Shown here: piece after piece, positions 41,327 through 51,004 of the stretch
Layout of the letters: each line of letters starts with the position of its first letter
Position numbering within the stretch: position 1 is the stretch's first letter
Origin: Nemertoderma westbladi
Lineage: Eukaryota; Xenacoelomorpha; Nemertodermatida; Nemertodermatidae
DNA: 54,160 bases
Direction: 5' to 3'
Assembly (NCBI GenBank): GCA_032718475.1
Contig: JAUCBJ010003262.1
Location: 1-54,160 of the forward strand
Notes under the pieces: generated by a model
The model's database searches: none
Seen by the model: the letters and a program-made list of their open reading frames with translations, nothing else
What the model was told of the DNA's origin: nothing
Position numbers and translations under genes: made by a program

Positions 41327-44300
41327 TTATTTACTAGTATTAGGTGGAGATTTGTAATCTCCAGACTCGTTACGAGTCTCTTCAAGAAGTACGAGACGTT
41401 GAGTCGGTCTGTCTACTGTACGACCGTCAATTGTCCGTACCGTCACAGTCCTTGTCACTCCATCCATAGATGGATGTGTGGCTAAAATGACACCTGTTAT
41501 CCAGAAGCGTCTTTTTAGATTCACTTCTGCCAACAGCACGTGATCTCCCGGCTTTAATGCGCGGGTGTTATTGTACCAGTTTGTTCTGGCAGAAATAGAG
41601 GGCAAATAATGGTTTTGCCATATTTCCCAGAATTTGTTAGCCAGTAGTTGCGTGATTTTCCACGCTTTTCTACCGTAACTGTCGCTTTCTATTGGAATAG
41701 AAATCGGCGTTAATGTCGTCGGTGCCTGCATAAGCAGGTGTGCTGGTGTTAAAGCAAACTGGGATTGTTTGTCATCGGGTACTAATACTATTGGTCTAGT
41801 ATTTAGTATTGCCTCGATTTCAACAAACAATGTTGTCAGTTGGTCGTCTGTTAATATGTGGTTTACTGGAATGACCTTTGCCATTGCTGTCTTTATAGAT
41901 CTAATCAGTCTCTCCCAGACTCCGCCTCTCCAAGGACTATCTGGAGGATTGAACTTCCAAACAATCTTGTGAGGTTGCAGTTCGTTTGAGATTTGATCAT
42001 GATCTAATTTCTTAAAGGCTCTGGCAATTTCATTCCGAGCACCAACGAAGTTTGTCCCTTGGTCTGAGTACAAGCATTTTACTAGTCCGCGTCTAGCGAT
42101 AAATCGCCGCAGTGCTAGTATAAACGCGTTGGTGGAAAGATCCATCACACGTTCAATATGAACTGCCCTACTGGACATACATGTGAAAATCAGTCCCCAG
42201 CGTTTTACTAGTATACGTCCACGTTTCGTATGTATGGGACCAAAGCAATCAATTCCAGTCTCTGTAAAAGGTGGTCTGAATGCTTGAAGTCGTGCTTGTG
42301 GTAGTTCACTCATTTCTTGGGTACCTATTCTAGAATGTACCTTTTTACAAATAATACACGTACGTGTCACTGAACTTAATGCTTTACTGGGTCTAATTAA
42401 TACAAATCTAGTACGTAAGTAGGAAAGACAGTGGTGTCTTCCAGCGTGTTTCAGATGTAAATGTGCGTCCAGTATCATTGCACGTTGTAGTTCGTGATGT
42501 TGCGGTATTATTATTGGGTACCTAAAGTTTGTGTTAAAGTCAATGTTTTGAAGCCGAGATTTATGACAAATCAAGCCATTATAAATAATCGGACTCCAAC
42601 TCAGTATCGGTGACGACTTGATTGGTTGACCTTGATTTATAGATGTGAATTCGCGCGCGAAATATCGCAGTTGGTAATGGCGAATTAATTTAATCTCACA
42701 CCTGTCAATCTCAGCCAATGTAAGTCGACGTGTAAAGTCTCGTTTGCCTTTAACGTATTGTACGAAACGTACAATCCACGCTAATTTTCGGCAAGCGTTT
42801 GACCAAGAGTCTGTTAAGTTTACGATACGGTCGACGTAAGTATTTGTGACGTCATCAGGTAAGTCAATGGAGAACTTGGAAGGTTTTGAATTACTAGAAG
42901 GGCCCACGGGTCCGCCGGTAAGTATTCCCTTGTTGACTGTTGATCCGTCCGGGTCTACAAGTAATTTGTCCTTCTTTGTCTTCTTACCTTGATTGTCGGT
43001 ACTTTGTAAGTCGATCGCTAATGGTGGTTTGAACTCTATGGGGTCAGCAGGTTTTGGTAAGCTTATTTTTCTGCCGACATTAATCCCAGGTTTCACCATG
43101 GGTTGTAAGTTCGGTATGTCTCTTGAGCGCAAAGTAACACCTGTATTTACATTAGCGTAGGTACTACCCACATCTGTAATACATGAGGTTTCACCATGCT
43201 TATGGTTGCTCAAGTGTGTCAAAATTGGTAGTTTGTCAATACAAGGCCGCTCCAATAGGGAAACTGCGGCTTTATCGTTAGTCAATACATTACTAGTGTC
43301 TAGTCGACTGTCTAGTAATGTGTCTGGCGATACGTCTGGTAACGTATCTGGTTGTTTGTCAATAGAAGGCCGCTCCAATAGGGAAACTGCGGCTTTACTG
43401 TTTGTCAGTGTGTTACTAACGTCTGGTGGAACATTTTGTGACATGTCTGTCAAAACGTCTGGTTGACCGTCTAGTAACGTGTCTGGTTGACCGTCTGGCG
43501 ATATGTCTGGTGTAGAAAGGCTCGCAAGTCTTCCTCTCTTGACCTTTGAAGTTATATCTTTCCATTTCGCCTTCGGTTTTTTCTTGAGTTTTGCCGCCGT
43601 CGTCTTTTTCTTTGTCTTCCCCTTTTTTGGTTTCTTGATTTCGGCGTCCTTAGGAATGGTGTTGGACTTGTTGTCGTACAACGGAGGCCAATCTTGTGTC
43701 GATTTCTGCAAGAACTGGGGTCCGTGTTGCCAAAACTCTTTGTTCTCCGGTTTACAGAATTCCTCAGGCATCATTCCTCGCGACGCAATATCAGCTGGGT
43801 TTTGTGGTCCGGGACAATGTCGCCAATCCTCCTTTATTGAACGGTCTAGAATTTCCGCGCGACGGTTAGCTACGAATGTCTTGAATTCGAGTGTGTCGTT
43901 GTTTATGTAAAATAAAACCAACATCGCGTCAGTCCAATAAAATATCTGTAAACTCGACTGTAGTTCTGTCTGTATGAGGTTCACGATGGTGGTTGACAGG
44001 GTCGCGGCTTGTAGCTCGGCTCGTGGTGTCATCATATACTTAGTAGGCATGGTCTTAGCCTTAGAAGTAATGAGCGAAACATCGAACTCGTCCGATTCTA
44101 CTTGTCTGCGCAAATACGCTGCCACACCAAAACCGTTGTCACTGGCGTCAGAAAAACAGTGTAGTTCCAAGTTGTCAGGAAATGTACTCTGTAATGGAAA
44201 GTAAACCCTGGGTATGAAATAATCCTCTAGTGAAGATAATTCCGCCTCCCAGGTTTTCCATAAGTCCACTTGGTCTGATGAAATCGGCTCGTCCCATGTT

Positions 44301-47300
44301 AGTCCATCCTTCCATATACTGCGCATATAAATGCGGGCTTGCAGTATCACTGGACTGATGAATCCTAACGGATCGAACAATCGGCTCAATTTTGACAAGC
44401 ATGATCTCTTGGTCAGTGTGTTTCCTTGACTGTCCAGTCTCACCTTCACTCGAAAGTTGTCTGTGTTTGGGTCCCAAAAGAGCCCCAACACCTTAGTCGT
44501 CGGTAGTGGTTCGAACTCTAGGTCTATATCACCACCTCCACGCTCAGTAGTTCCGAATGAGTCAACTAATTCGGCACTGTTTGAGGCGAATTTGGTGAGG
44601 TTAAAACCTCCGCCCGCCAAGCAGTCCCGTAATTGATGTGCTACTATTGTAGCACGTTCTACTGTGTCGCAACTTTGTAAACCATCATCAACGTAAAAGT
44701 CACGTTCTACAATTCTAATTATCTCTGGGTCATACAGATGTTTCTGATCTCTAGCGGCTTGCTTCAAGGCGTACATCGTACAATTTGGGCTGTCTCTGGC
44801 ACCGAAGACGCGAACTTGCATTTGGTAAGTCGCTGGTGGTAGACTTAAGTCTCCTTCCGGATACCAGAGGAACCGCAAACTGTCTCTGTCTCGCTCTAAC
44901 GCTTTCACTTGGTGAAACATCGCTTCAACGTCGCAAGTAAAGGCTACTTGACGCTGACGGAAGCGCATAATCACCCCCATAAGATAATTATTCATGTTCG
45001 GTCCATCCATCAACTCACTATTGAGGGACATTCCCTCAAACAGAGCCGCACAGTCATTGACTACGCGTACTTTATCTGATTTGTCGGGATGTCTCACATA
45101 GTGATGTGGCAGGTAGTATGTCTGGTCGGTCACTCGCTCCGGGTTAGTCATTCGGATAGCGTATCCCTTTGTCAAATATGTCTTCATCTGAGTGTTGTAC
45201 TGCAGATGGGCTTTCTCGTCCTTTAATAGACGTTGTCGGATTGAGTGTAGACGTCTTAAAGCCAGTGGGTAGTTATTTATAAGTTTAGGACTTTGGCTAC
45301 GCCATAACATCCCCACCTCGTAATGTCCGTCCTCCGTCTGTCGGATAGTATCCTCCATGATCTTTAGAGATTGTTTCTCCTGTTCCGACATACAAGGGTC
45401 GTAGCTACCAGGTTCAGCTGTATCTTGTTCTAACCACCTGATAGTCTTCTCCGTTAATTCTTTGTCCAAGGCGGCTTGTTCCAACTGATGAATTTTCAAC
45501 GCGTCATCGTCGATATCGATGGGCACTGTTGAGGTTATTGGGGTAGGTAGACTCGCAAGCCTATCATCTGTCGTCGATGGAATCTCTAGCTGATTCGTCT
45601 TCCCCCCAAGTCCTAGACTCACCTTGTGGGTTAGCTGCTCCTTGTGACTTATCATATTAGTTACCCGTCTGTCATGTTTTGTCGACTGTAGTGTAGTATG
45701 GTTCACGTCGTGTGAGAAGGAATGAATTGAATTTGTAGTTAATAAACTACATGTACTCTGTACATCGTCTTCCTCGTCACTTACGTCTAGTGTGCGCACA
45801 GGCGCTCGAGTATACCACCCTATCGGCGTTCTGCAGGCGTATGCGTTTCCTGCTACAACTGCCGATGGTCTGGTTTCCCACACCTGATGTAGGTTGAATT
45901 GGTCTGTCCCGATCAGCATTGCTACCGATCTATAATTGACAGGACATTCAGGTACACCAAGGTGTCTGAAATACTTACGGTCCTCCAGAGATTGTTCCGG
46001 CACTGGACCTAGTAGGTTACTAAAGTCCTTCGTGGCCGCAAAGGTTAGATCTCTAAAGGGCAACAAAGACCTCTCCCTCTCGCTGTGTTGCGATTTTGGA
46101 AGAAGAGAGTCTAAGTCCAACTTAACTCGTGTCACTGGTATTGCACGCTGTCCGTGCATACTACTTACTGTATAACTGACGTGCTTACCTTGTCTAAGAT
46201 CTGTTACGACGTCAGCTATCTTTTCGTCCACGTAGCTATGGGATGAGGCTGAATCTAGAATCGCATAGATCCTCTTGCTCCCTTTTGTGCCAGTAACCTT
46301 GATCGGGATTACACTGAATCCCTTCAGTTGATCAGTAGTCAGGAGCGCGATCGACGGTTGTTCGTCTCCATTGGAATATTCGTCATCGTCTTCTGATTCT
46401 TCGTCCGACGATCCGGATTGTTCTGAGAAGCAATCCTCAATATGTGTCACGAAGGTCGGAGTCGTTTTCGATTCTCGTTTTCGGTAGGCCGCATCGCATC
46501 TCGCTGCTGCTTCCGGGTGTTCCCTGGCGAAGCGTTTCGTCGGCGTGTGGCTGTCTGTGTGGAGCAGACCGTCATGGTTGCGTCCACAGGATGGACAAGT
46601 GTCGGTATTTGGGCAATCCTTGCGCACGTGTCCGTGTCGCGTACACCGCCAACAAGAGTCCAGTGGCCGTATCTGCAGCCGTCGTTCTTCCGAGTTCAAC
46701 TCGCGAAATTGTCGACAACCTCGTAACTTGTGACCAATATACCGCTTACCTAGATGTTCGCAGTATTGGCAGCCGTTGAAGTCGGTGCTGAGTTGCTGTC
46801 TCGTCTGTTTCGTCCCAATGGGCGCAGATACTCTATTACCGTCTGAGAATTGTCGTGATTCCGTCGGTGTGGCGTAAGTGGCCGTCTTTGTGGATGTTGT
46901 CTGGGGTTTTTGTCGGTTGGAGGATGGCAGTGTGATTCCTTCTGCCACGATATGTTGGTCGGTGTAGTTAGATCGAGTTTCTACTACCGCCTCCCTGGAT
47001 ATTAAAAGGTACACATCTTCTAATTTTAGGAATCCTCCCCGCTCCTCTCGCTGGTATTCGACCTTCCTCCATTCCCGACGAAGTCGATGGTGGAGTCGTC
47101 CTATTATCTTTAATAGAACTGTAGGGGTATTCCCGTAATCAAGTTGTCCAATTGATCTTAAGGTAGTGATAGCGTTCTTGATCTCGTCAGCTAGTTTTAG
47201 TAAGTCGACGGGTTTAGTGATAGCCCCTCCCTTACAGAGTTCTTCTATTACTGACCTGGCCATACTCACTGTACCTCCGTATATCGAAGTCAAACGATCG

Positions 47301-50197
47301 TACGCTAGTTCGAAAGCGTCCGGTACACCGACGAAAGTCTCCGCCAAACGTTTAGGTTCTCCTGACAACGTTTGAAGCAGGTAATTGAACTTCTCCCGTG
47401 ATGTAAAGGCGCACACGGCGATCTGGGATTCGATATAGTCTACGAAGGTATGCCAGTGTTTTGAGCTACCGGAGAACTTCGGTGGTTGTTGTACCGGCAA
47501 TCCCTGTCTGGCTGCGAATTTCGCTATCTCCTCGGCAACGTTCAGAGTTTCGCGTCCTTGGTTGGTAACTTGGTTAATATCCCTTCTTGGCGCTTTTCCC
47601 TGATACGATGTGGGGTTTGAAGGTACCGGTCTTTGTGGTTCCTTCTGGTGTCTATTGTGTTCGAATTCGGAATTTCTCGAACTGTCGGTTTGAACTTCCT
47701 CCAGACGCTCCTCGATCTGAGCCAACTTATTGACAACTGGTCGCAGAATGTCGGCGAACTGTTGTGTACTAATTGCGTCCGTTGGTTGTAACGCCTTCTG
47801 TGTTGGTGTATTCTGTGGAGGATTATCTGCAAAAGAGTTGTCTGAACGCTCGCGTTTATATTCATCGGCCGCCCCCGTTCTAAATACCTCGCGTTTCGGG
47901 TAATCCGATTCGCTCGAAGTACTACTGTCATCTGGATATGGTGGTCGACGTGCTCGCGTCCGTTGCGTCGTACTAATTCTAACGGTTCGTTTCGGAACAT
48001 CGTCTCGCTTTCGTTGTTCGGTAGGCTCACAAGTCTTCCTCGAAGTCGTAGATTGCGATGTAAACTGGTTGAATGGTCGCGTCTCCACTGTTCTCCGTTG
48101 TTCGGTAGGCTCACAAGTCTTCCTCGAAGTCGTAGATTGCGATGTAAACTGGTTGAATGGTCGCGTCTCCACTGTTCTCCGTTGTTCGGTAGGCTCACAA
48201 GTCTTCCTCGAAGTCGTAGATTGCGATGTAAACTGGTTGAATGGTCGCGTCTCCACTGTTCTCCGTTGTTCGGTAGGCTCACAAGTCTTCCTCGAAGTCG
48301 TAGATTGCGATGTAAATTGGTTTGGTGGGCGAATGACAGCATTTGAACCCAAAGGCCTTGTTGGTCGAAACGTCATTGGGTAAGCGTAGTGTGTAACGGG
48401 TTTAGGTGTCAAAGGTGGACTCACCTGTTTAGTCGTCAGTAGTGCAGGTCCGGTCAATAAACTACTACGATCCGTAATCGGTGGGTTACTTACCTTGACT
48501 TTCGGAATAGGCGACGACGTTGCTCTTGGCGGTGTAAACTCGTCCGGAATAACAAACCTGTGTTCCGTCGCACCATGGATAGGAGAAATGTTACTACTAC
48601 CCGCAATCGAAACAGGTTCCTTAGTCGTAACCGGTGCAAACATATGAGTTACCTGTGGGAATCGTTGACACACGTCTTTTACTAATTGTCGTTCCCGTCC
48701 GGGTGCTCCTACGCTTCCTTCCTTCTTCCGTTCCTGAATTTGGCGATGTCTTACCTCTAACTGGTCCAAATCATGTCCGTCACGAGATCTCATCGATCGA
48801 TCGCGGGCCTTTTGATCCAGATCTTCCTCAGCGTTCGCTAATTCTCTCGCCTTCTTCTCGAGTTCGAAATGAAGTTTAGCTGTCTTCTCTCGTTGTTCCG
48901 TTTGTTGTCGTTGCGCCTCAAACTCCGCTTGTCGTATAGCAGATTGAGCTTTTATTTGCCGTGTTCTCATTTCGGCCCGTGCTTCCGAAACTAACCTTTC
49001 TCGTTTTAATTCCGCCGCTGCCGCTGCCGTTTGTCGCTCCAGTTCGGCCGCTGCGTTTTGTCGCTCTAACTCGGCCGCCGCCGCTGCCGCTTGTCGTTCT
49101 ACCTCGGCCGCTGCCGCTGCCGCTTGTCGTTCTACCTCGGCCGCTGCCGCTGCCGCTTGTCGTTCTACCTCGGCCGCTGCCGCTGCCGCTTGTCGGGCAA
49201 TGTCTACTTCTAATCTTTCCACTTCAGCTGCTTCTAATTCAGCTTGTTCCTGTAGATGAGAGATTCTTGCTATATTCGCAACGCGTAGCTTCTCTTCCTC
49301 TACTGCTGCCTGCATCACTAGAAGTTGAGCTTGTTCTTCCATTTCTTGTCGTTGTCGGTGGAATTCTTGCTGTTGTCGAGCAACTTCTGACGTGACTATA
49401 CTTCCCTCGCAGATTTCGCTACGAATACTTACCAGCGATTGATTTAGTATTCCCGGTGCCGATTCGATTCGTACGGGTGATATTTCCCTCGTATATTCCG
49501 GCACGGTTTCCCAATCTCCGACGTCTTCGCCGCACATACGTAAGTGGTCCGTCAGGTGTTTTAATTGTCCATCCAGTCGATACAGTTCCTGTTCTTCCTC
49601 GGGTTGTAATAATTCGTCCGAAACTGACTCACCTAACAACTGGTCCGCTTGTTCCTGTTGTATCTGTCTAATCGTTGACTTAAACTGAATCAGTTTCTCT
49701 CTAGCGATCATCAGTTTCTCGAGGATTCTAAGTTGAGTATCCATGTCCTGTCTCTGTCTAGCTAGATCTTGTAGACCAATTAGGTTATCTACGGACTTGT
49801 GTACTCTACTTTGTACTCTAACCTGGAGGGTGTAGAACTCGAATCGAGACATCGGAGCGGTCAACTCGTCTAATATGCGTTGGCCTTCCCCAATACTCCT
49901 GGTTATATGCGCCATGTAACCACCGACGCTTCTAATCACACTTTCTGTGCTTCCTGCTGAACTTACCATTTCCGTTTCCCTATATCTAGGTTGCGGAACA
50001 GCCAGAAAGTCCTCGGTCCTGCCGTCGCCTCGTACTACGGCATCCGGTACTCCCGTTGGATGTACTGGTGACGCACACGGTGTAGGTTCGGTAGGCTCAC
50101 GAGTCTTCCCCTGTTGTCCTTCCGCTGCTGACTTATCCGCGTCACACGAGTCATAGTCGGTAGGTGTGTTCTTCGTATAGTCTTGTTTGTCACTCAT
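41327..50197 (-). CDS. gag-pol: element 2 Gag-Pol polyprotein (BEL/Pao), 2956 aa
   Basis: One uninterrupted ATG-started frame. Domains in order are given with approximate residues. N-terminal helices include an (A)n-EVERQ coiled coil (330-400). Four 28-aa repeats (about 620-730) follow, then the DUF1759-type Gag region (about 900-1010; PPKFSGSSKHWHTF) and zinc knuckles CWRCTRHGHVRKDC and CPSCGRNHDGLLH (about 1186-1212). The aspartic protease is YAILDSASSHSYVD (about 1314), with DSA instead of the common DSG/DTG. The reverse transcriptase has FYVDDGL (about 1836) and RNase H has LHCFSDASDNGFG (about 2020) and DIASRG (about 2150). A linker of about 330 aa, Lys-rich then Asp/Pro-rich with internal repeats, precedes the integrase. 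The integrase has H-x4-H...C-x2-C (about 2582-2615) and acidic residues in GIDCFGP and YSDQGTNF plus GGVWERLIRSIK (about 2650-2770). A C-terminal DUF5641-like domain contains KPGDHVLLAEVNLKRRFW. It is much longer than typical BEL/Pao polyproteins (about 1700-2000 aa). All catalytic blocks I checked are present, so it may be active. Confidence 0.96.
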   Translation of the reverse strand: MSDKQDYTKNTPTDYDSCDADKSAAEGQQGKTREPTEPTPCASPVHPTGVPDAVVRGDGRTEDFLAVPQPRYRETEMVSSAGSTESVIRSVGGYMAHITRSIGEGQRILDELTAPMSRFEFYTLQVRVQSRVHKSVDNLIGLQDLARQRQDMDTQLRILEKLMIAREKLIQFKSTIRQIQQEQADQLLGESVSDELLQPEEEQELYRLDGQLKHLTDHLRMCGEDVGDWETVPEYTREISPVRIESAPGILNQSLVSIRSEICEGSIVTSEVARQQQEFHRQRQEMEEQAQLLVMQAAVEEEKLRVANIARISHLQEQAELEAAEVERLEVDIARQAAAAAAEVERQAAAAAAEVERQAAAAAAEVERQAAAAAAELERQNAAAELERQTAAAAAELKRERLVSEARAEMRTRQIKAQSAIRQAEFEAQRQQTEQREKTAKLHFELEKKARELANAEEDLDQKARDRSMRSRDGHDLDQLEVRHRQIQERKKEGSVGAPGRERQLVKDVCQRFPQVTHMFAPVTTKEPVSIAGSSNISPIHGATEHRFVIPDEFTPPRATSSPIPKVKVSNPPITDRSSLLTGPALLTTKQVSPPLTPKPVTHYAYPMTFRPTRPLGSNAVIRPPNQFTSQSTTSRKTCEPTEQRRTVETRPFNQFTSQSTTSRKTCEPTEQRRTVETRPFNQFTSQSTTSRKTCEPTEQRRTVETRPFNQFTSQSTTSRKTCEPTEQRKRDDVPKRTVRISTTQRTRARRPPYPDDSSTSSESDYPKREVFRTGAADEYKRERSDNSFADNPPQNTPTQKALQPTDAISTQQFADILRPVVNKLAQIEERLEEVQTDSSRNSEFEHNRHQKEPQRPVPSNPTSYQGKAPRRDINQVTNQGRETLNVAEEIAKFAARQGLPVQQPPKFSGSSKHWHTFVDYIESQIAVCAFTSREKFNYLLQTLSGEPKRLAETFVGVPDAFELAYDRLTSIYGGTVSMARSVIEELCKGGAITKPVDLLKLADEIKNAITTLRSIGQLDYGNTPTVLLKIIGRLHHRLRREWRKVEYQREERGGFLKLEDVYLLISREAVVETRSNYTDQHIVAEGITLPSSNRQKPQTTSTKTATYATPTESRQFSDGNRVSAPIGTKQTRQQLSTDFNGCQYCEHLGKRYIGHKLRGCRQFRELNSEERRLQIRPLDSCWRCTRHGHVRKDCPNTDTCPSCGRNHDGLLHTDSHTPTKRFAREHPEAAARCDAAYRKRESKTTPTFVTHIEDCFSEQSGSSDEESEDDDEYSNGDEQPSIALLTTDQLKGFSVIPIKVTGTKGSKRIYAILDSASSHSYVDEKIADVVTDLRQGKHVSYTVSSMHGQRAIPVTRVKLDLDSLLPKSQHSERERSLLPFRDLTFAATKDFSNLLGPVPEQSLEDRKYFRHLGVPECPVNYRSVAMLIGTDQFNLHQVWETRPSAVVAGNAYACRTPIGWYTRAPVRTLDVSDEEDDVQSTCSLLTTNSIHSFSHDVNHTTLQSTKHDRRVTNMISHKEQLTHKVSLGLGGKTNQLEIPSTTDDRLASLPTPITSTVPIDIDDDALKIHQLEQAALDKELTEKTIRWLEQDTAEPGSYDPCMSEQEKQSLKIMEDTIRQTEDGHYEVGMLWRSQSPKLINNYPLALRRLHSIRQRLLKDEKAHLQYNTQMKTYLTKGYAIRMTNPERVTDQTYYLPHHYVRHPDKSDKVRVVNDCAALFEGMSLNSELMDGPNMNNYLMGVIMRFRQRQVAFTCDVEAMFHQVKALERDRDSLRFLWYPEGDLSLPPATYQMQVRVFGARDSPNCTMYALKQAARDQKHLYDPEIIRIVERDFYVDDGLQSCDTVERATIVAHQLRDCLAGGGFNLTKFASNSAELVDSFGTTERGGGDIDLEFEPLPTTKVLGLFWDPNTDNFRVKVRLDSQGNTLTKRSCLSKLSRLFDPLGFISPVILQARIYMRSIWKDGLTWDEPISSDQVDLWKTWEAELSSLEDYFIPRVYFPLQSTFPDNLELHCFSDASDNGFGVAAYLRRQVESDEFDVSLITSKAKTMPTKYMMTPRAELQAATLSTTIVNLIQTELQSSLQIFYWTDAMLVLFYINNDTLEFKTFVANRRAEILDRSIKEDWRHCPGPQNPADIASRGMMPEEFCKPENKEFWQHGPQFLQKSTQDWPPLYDNKSNTIPKDAEIKKPKKGKTKKKTTAAKLKKKPKAKWKDITSKVKRGRLASLSTPDISPDGQPDTLLDGQPDVLTDMSQNVPPDVSNTLTNSKAAVSLLERPSIDKQPDTLPDVSPDTLLDSRLDTSNVLTNDKAAVSLLERPCIDKLPILTHLSNHKHGETSCITDVGSTYANVNTGVTLRSRDIPNLQPMVKPGINVGRKISLPKPADPIEFKPPLAIDLQSTDNQGKKTKKDKLLVDPDGSTVNKGILTGGPVGPSSNSKPSKFSIDLPDDVTNTYVDRIVNLTDSWSNACRKLAWIVRFVQYVKGKRDFTRRLTLAEIDRCEIKLIRHYQLRYFAREFTSINQGQPIKSSPILSWSPIIYNGLICHKSRLQNIDFNTNFRYPIIIPQHHELQRAMILDAHLHLKHAGRHHCLSYLRTRFVLIRPSKALSSVTRTCIICKKVHSRIGTQEMSELPQARLQAFRPPFTETGIDCFGPIHTKRGRILVKRWGLIFTCMSSRAVHIERVMDLSTNAFILALRRFIARRGLVKCLYSDQGTNFVGARNEIARAFKKLDHDQISNELQPHKIVWKFNPPDSPWRGGVWERLIRSIKTAMAKVIPVNHILTDDQLTTLFVEIEAILNTRPIVLVPDDKQSQFALTPAHLLMQAPTTLTPISIPIESDSYGRKAWKITQLLANKFWEIWQNHYLPSISARTNWYNNTRALKPGDHVLLAEVNLKRRFWITGVILATHPSMDGVTRTVTVRTIDGRTVDRPTQRLVLLEETRNESGDYKSPPNTSK
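43237..43480. repeat. imperfect tandem repeat in RNase H-integrase linker
   Basis: A block of about 40 bp (GGCCGCTCCAATAGGGAAAC, then TGCGGCTTTA) occurs twice about 123 bp apart, with shorter repeats of GTCTGGTTGACCGTCTAG beyond. In protein this is KAAVSLLERP(S/C)IDK plus runs of PDTLLD/PDV units. Confidence 0.8.
43514..43534 (-). repeat. CTCGCGAG-type dispersed motif, site 4 (in polyprotein)
   Basis: Coding strand GGAAGACTTGCGAGCCTTTC, translated as GRLASLS in the RNase H-integrase linker. Confidence 0.7.
45545..45563 (-). repeat. CTCGCGAG-type dispersed motif, site 5 (diverged, in polyprotein)
   Basis: Coding strand AGGCTTGCGAGTCTACC, translated RLASLPT. This is the weakest match of the set. 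Confidence 0.5.
48003..48338. repeat. 84-bp tandem repeat x 4 in gag region
   Basis: GGCTC starts at 48024, 48108, 48192 and 48276, an exact period of 84 bp (28 codons). Copies are almost identical. The translated unit contains FNQFTSQSTTSRKTCEPTEQ. Each unit carries one CTCGCGAG-type motif (GGAAGACTTGTGAGCCTACC on the coding strand). Confidence 0.95.
49015..49205. repeat. coding repeat of Ala-rich coiled coil in gag
   Basis: A 33-bp unit (GCCGCTGCCGCTTGTCGTTC, then TACCTCGGCC) is repeated about four times with flanking shorter variants. In protein it encodes AAAAAEVERQ-type units. Element 1 has an independent Ala/Glu/Lys repeat in the same part of Gag. Confidence 0.85.
50092..50109 (-). repeat. 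CTCGCGAG-type dispersed motif, site 10 (near Gag N-terminus)
   Basis: Coding strand GGAAGACTCGTGAGCCTACC, translated GKTREPT, about 90-105 nt after the start codon. Confidence 0.7.
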
Positions 50198-50280
50198 TTC
50201 AGTAGTTGTAAGTCAAGTAAAGTGAGTGTCAAAGTATCGAGTTTACCGTATTTTATCTAAACGGTACTAATTACAGTCTT

Positions 50281-50405
50281 ATAAAATTAGCCTACCGGCC
50301 GATTTTATAGCAGATGGATAAAATTAGCCTAAACGGCCAATTTTACAGCAAATAAATGTCACGGAATAAGTATATAATAAAATTAGCCTAGCGGCCAATT
50401 TTATA
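50281..50405 (-). promoter_or_regulatory. three repeated hairpins in element 2 leader
   Basis: Three copies (50281-50310, 50319-50346, 50377-50405) of an AAAATT(A/G)GCC...GGC(C/T)AATTTT dyad lie between the 5' LTR and the Gag ATG. In each the arms are about 10 nt and the loop is short (TAGC, TAAAC or TACC). The pairing is partly through G-U. Position and repetition suggest an RNA structure such as a packaging or dimerisation signal, which is inference. Confidence 0.6.
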
Positions 50406-51004
50406 ACAAATAAATCGGATAACGATATGCGTTATCAAAAGGTAAATTAAATACAATAATACGGACTAATTCAGCAATGAACAAAGAAATCGTACGGAAT
50501 GCATAAATACTTGAGACAGTGGAACCCACAATAATTTTAACTAATACGGTAATGCCTAATTTATTTATGCAACTTTTCGAACTCACCCACTCCAATAATT
50601 CTCCAGAAAAACAGATTCCCAGATACAAACCGAACGTGAACCTTTCCGTTTTTAACGTTGCGGACGAAACGCGATTTTCCCAACCAAAGTTGTTGGGTTA
50701 TCTATCTCCCAAACTTGCTAAACACGGTCTTGCTCCCGTTACAGCCTAGAAATGAGTTCTGAATCCTGAAAAAACAAAAGAGTTAGGTTTTACTTTACGA
50801 AAAATTTTGTACCGGTACAATATGGTATTTAAACCCCTTTAAACACCGGTATTCAATTCCAAAAATATTACACGCGGTTCAAATCAAATTTTATTTCAAA
50901 ATATTAGCACTTAGCTAATCAAATATAAACTTTTACCTCAAAATACAAAATTTTCAAATAACTTTAGTCCTACCGAACCGTAGTTCAGTAAAACACATTC
51001 CTAC
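50406..51004. other. element 2 leader proximal to 5' LTR
   Basis: The tract is non-coding. Directly after the 5' LTR the coding strand reads GTAGGAATGTGTTTTACTG. I see no TGG-initiated primer-binding site complementary to a tRNA 3' end in the first 40 nt. Confidence 0.5.

Noticed and set aside
47542-48342. 266-codon minus-strand ORF in another frame
   Set aside because: It is a shadow of the 84-bp repeat within the polyprotein gene. The main frame carries the Gag domains.
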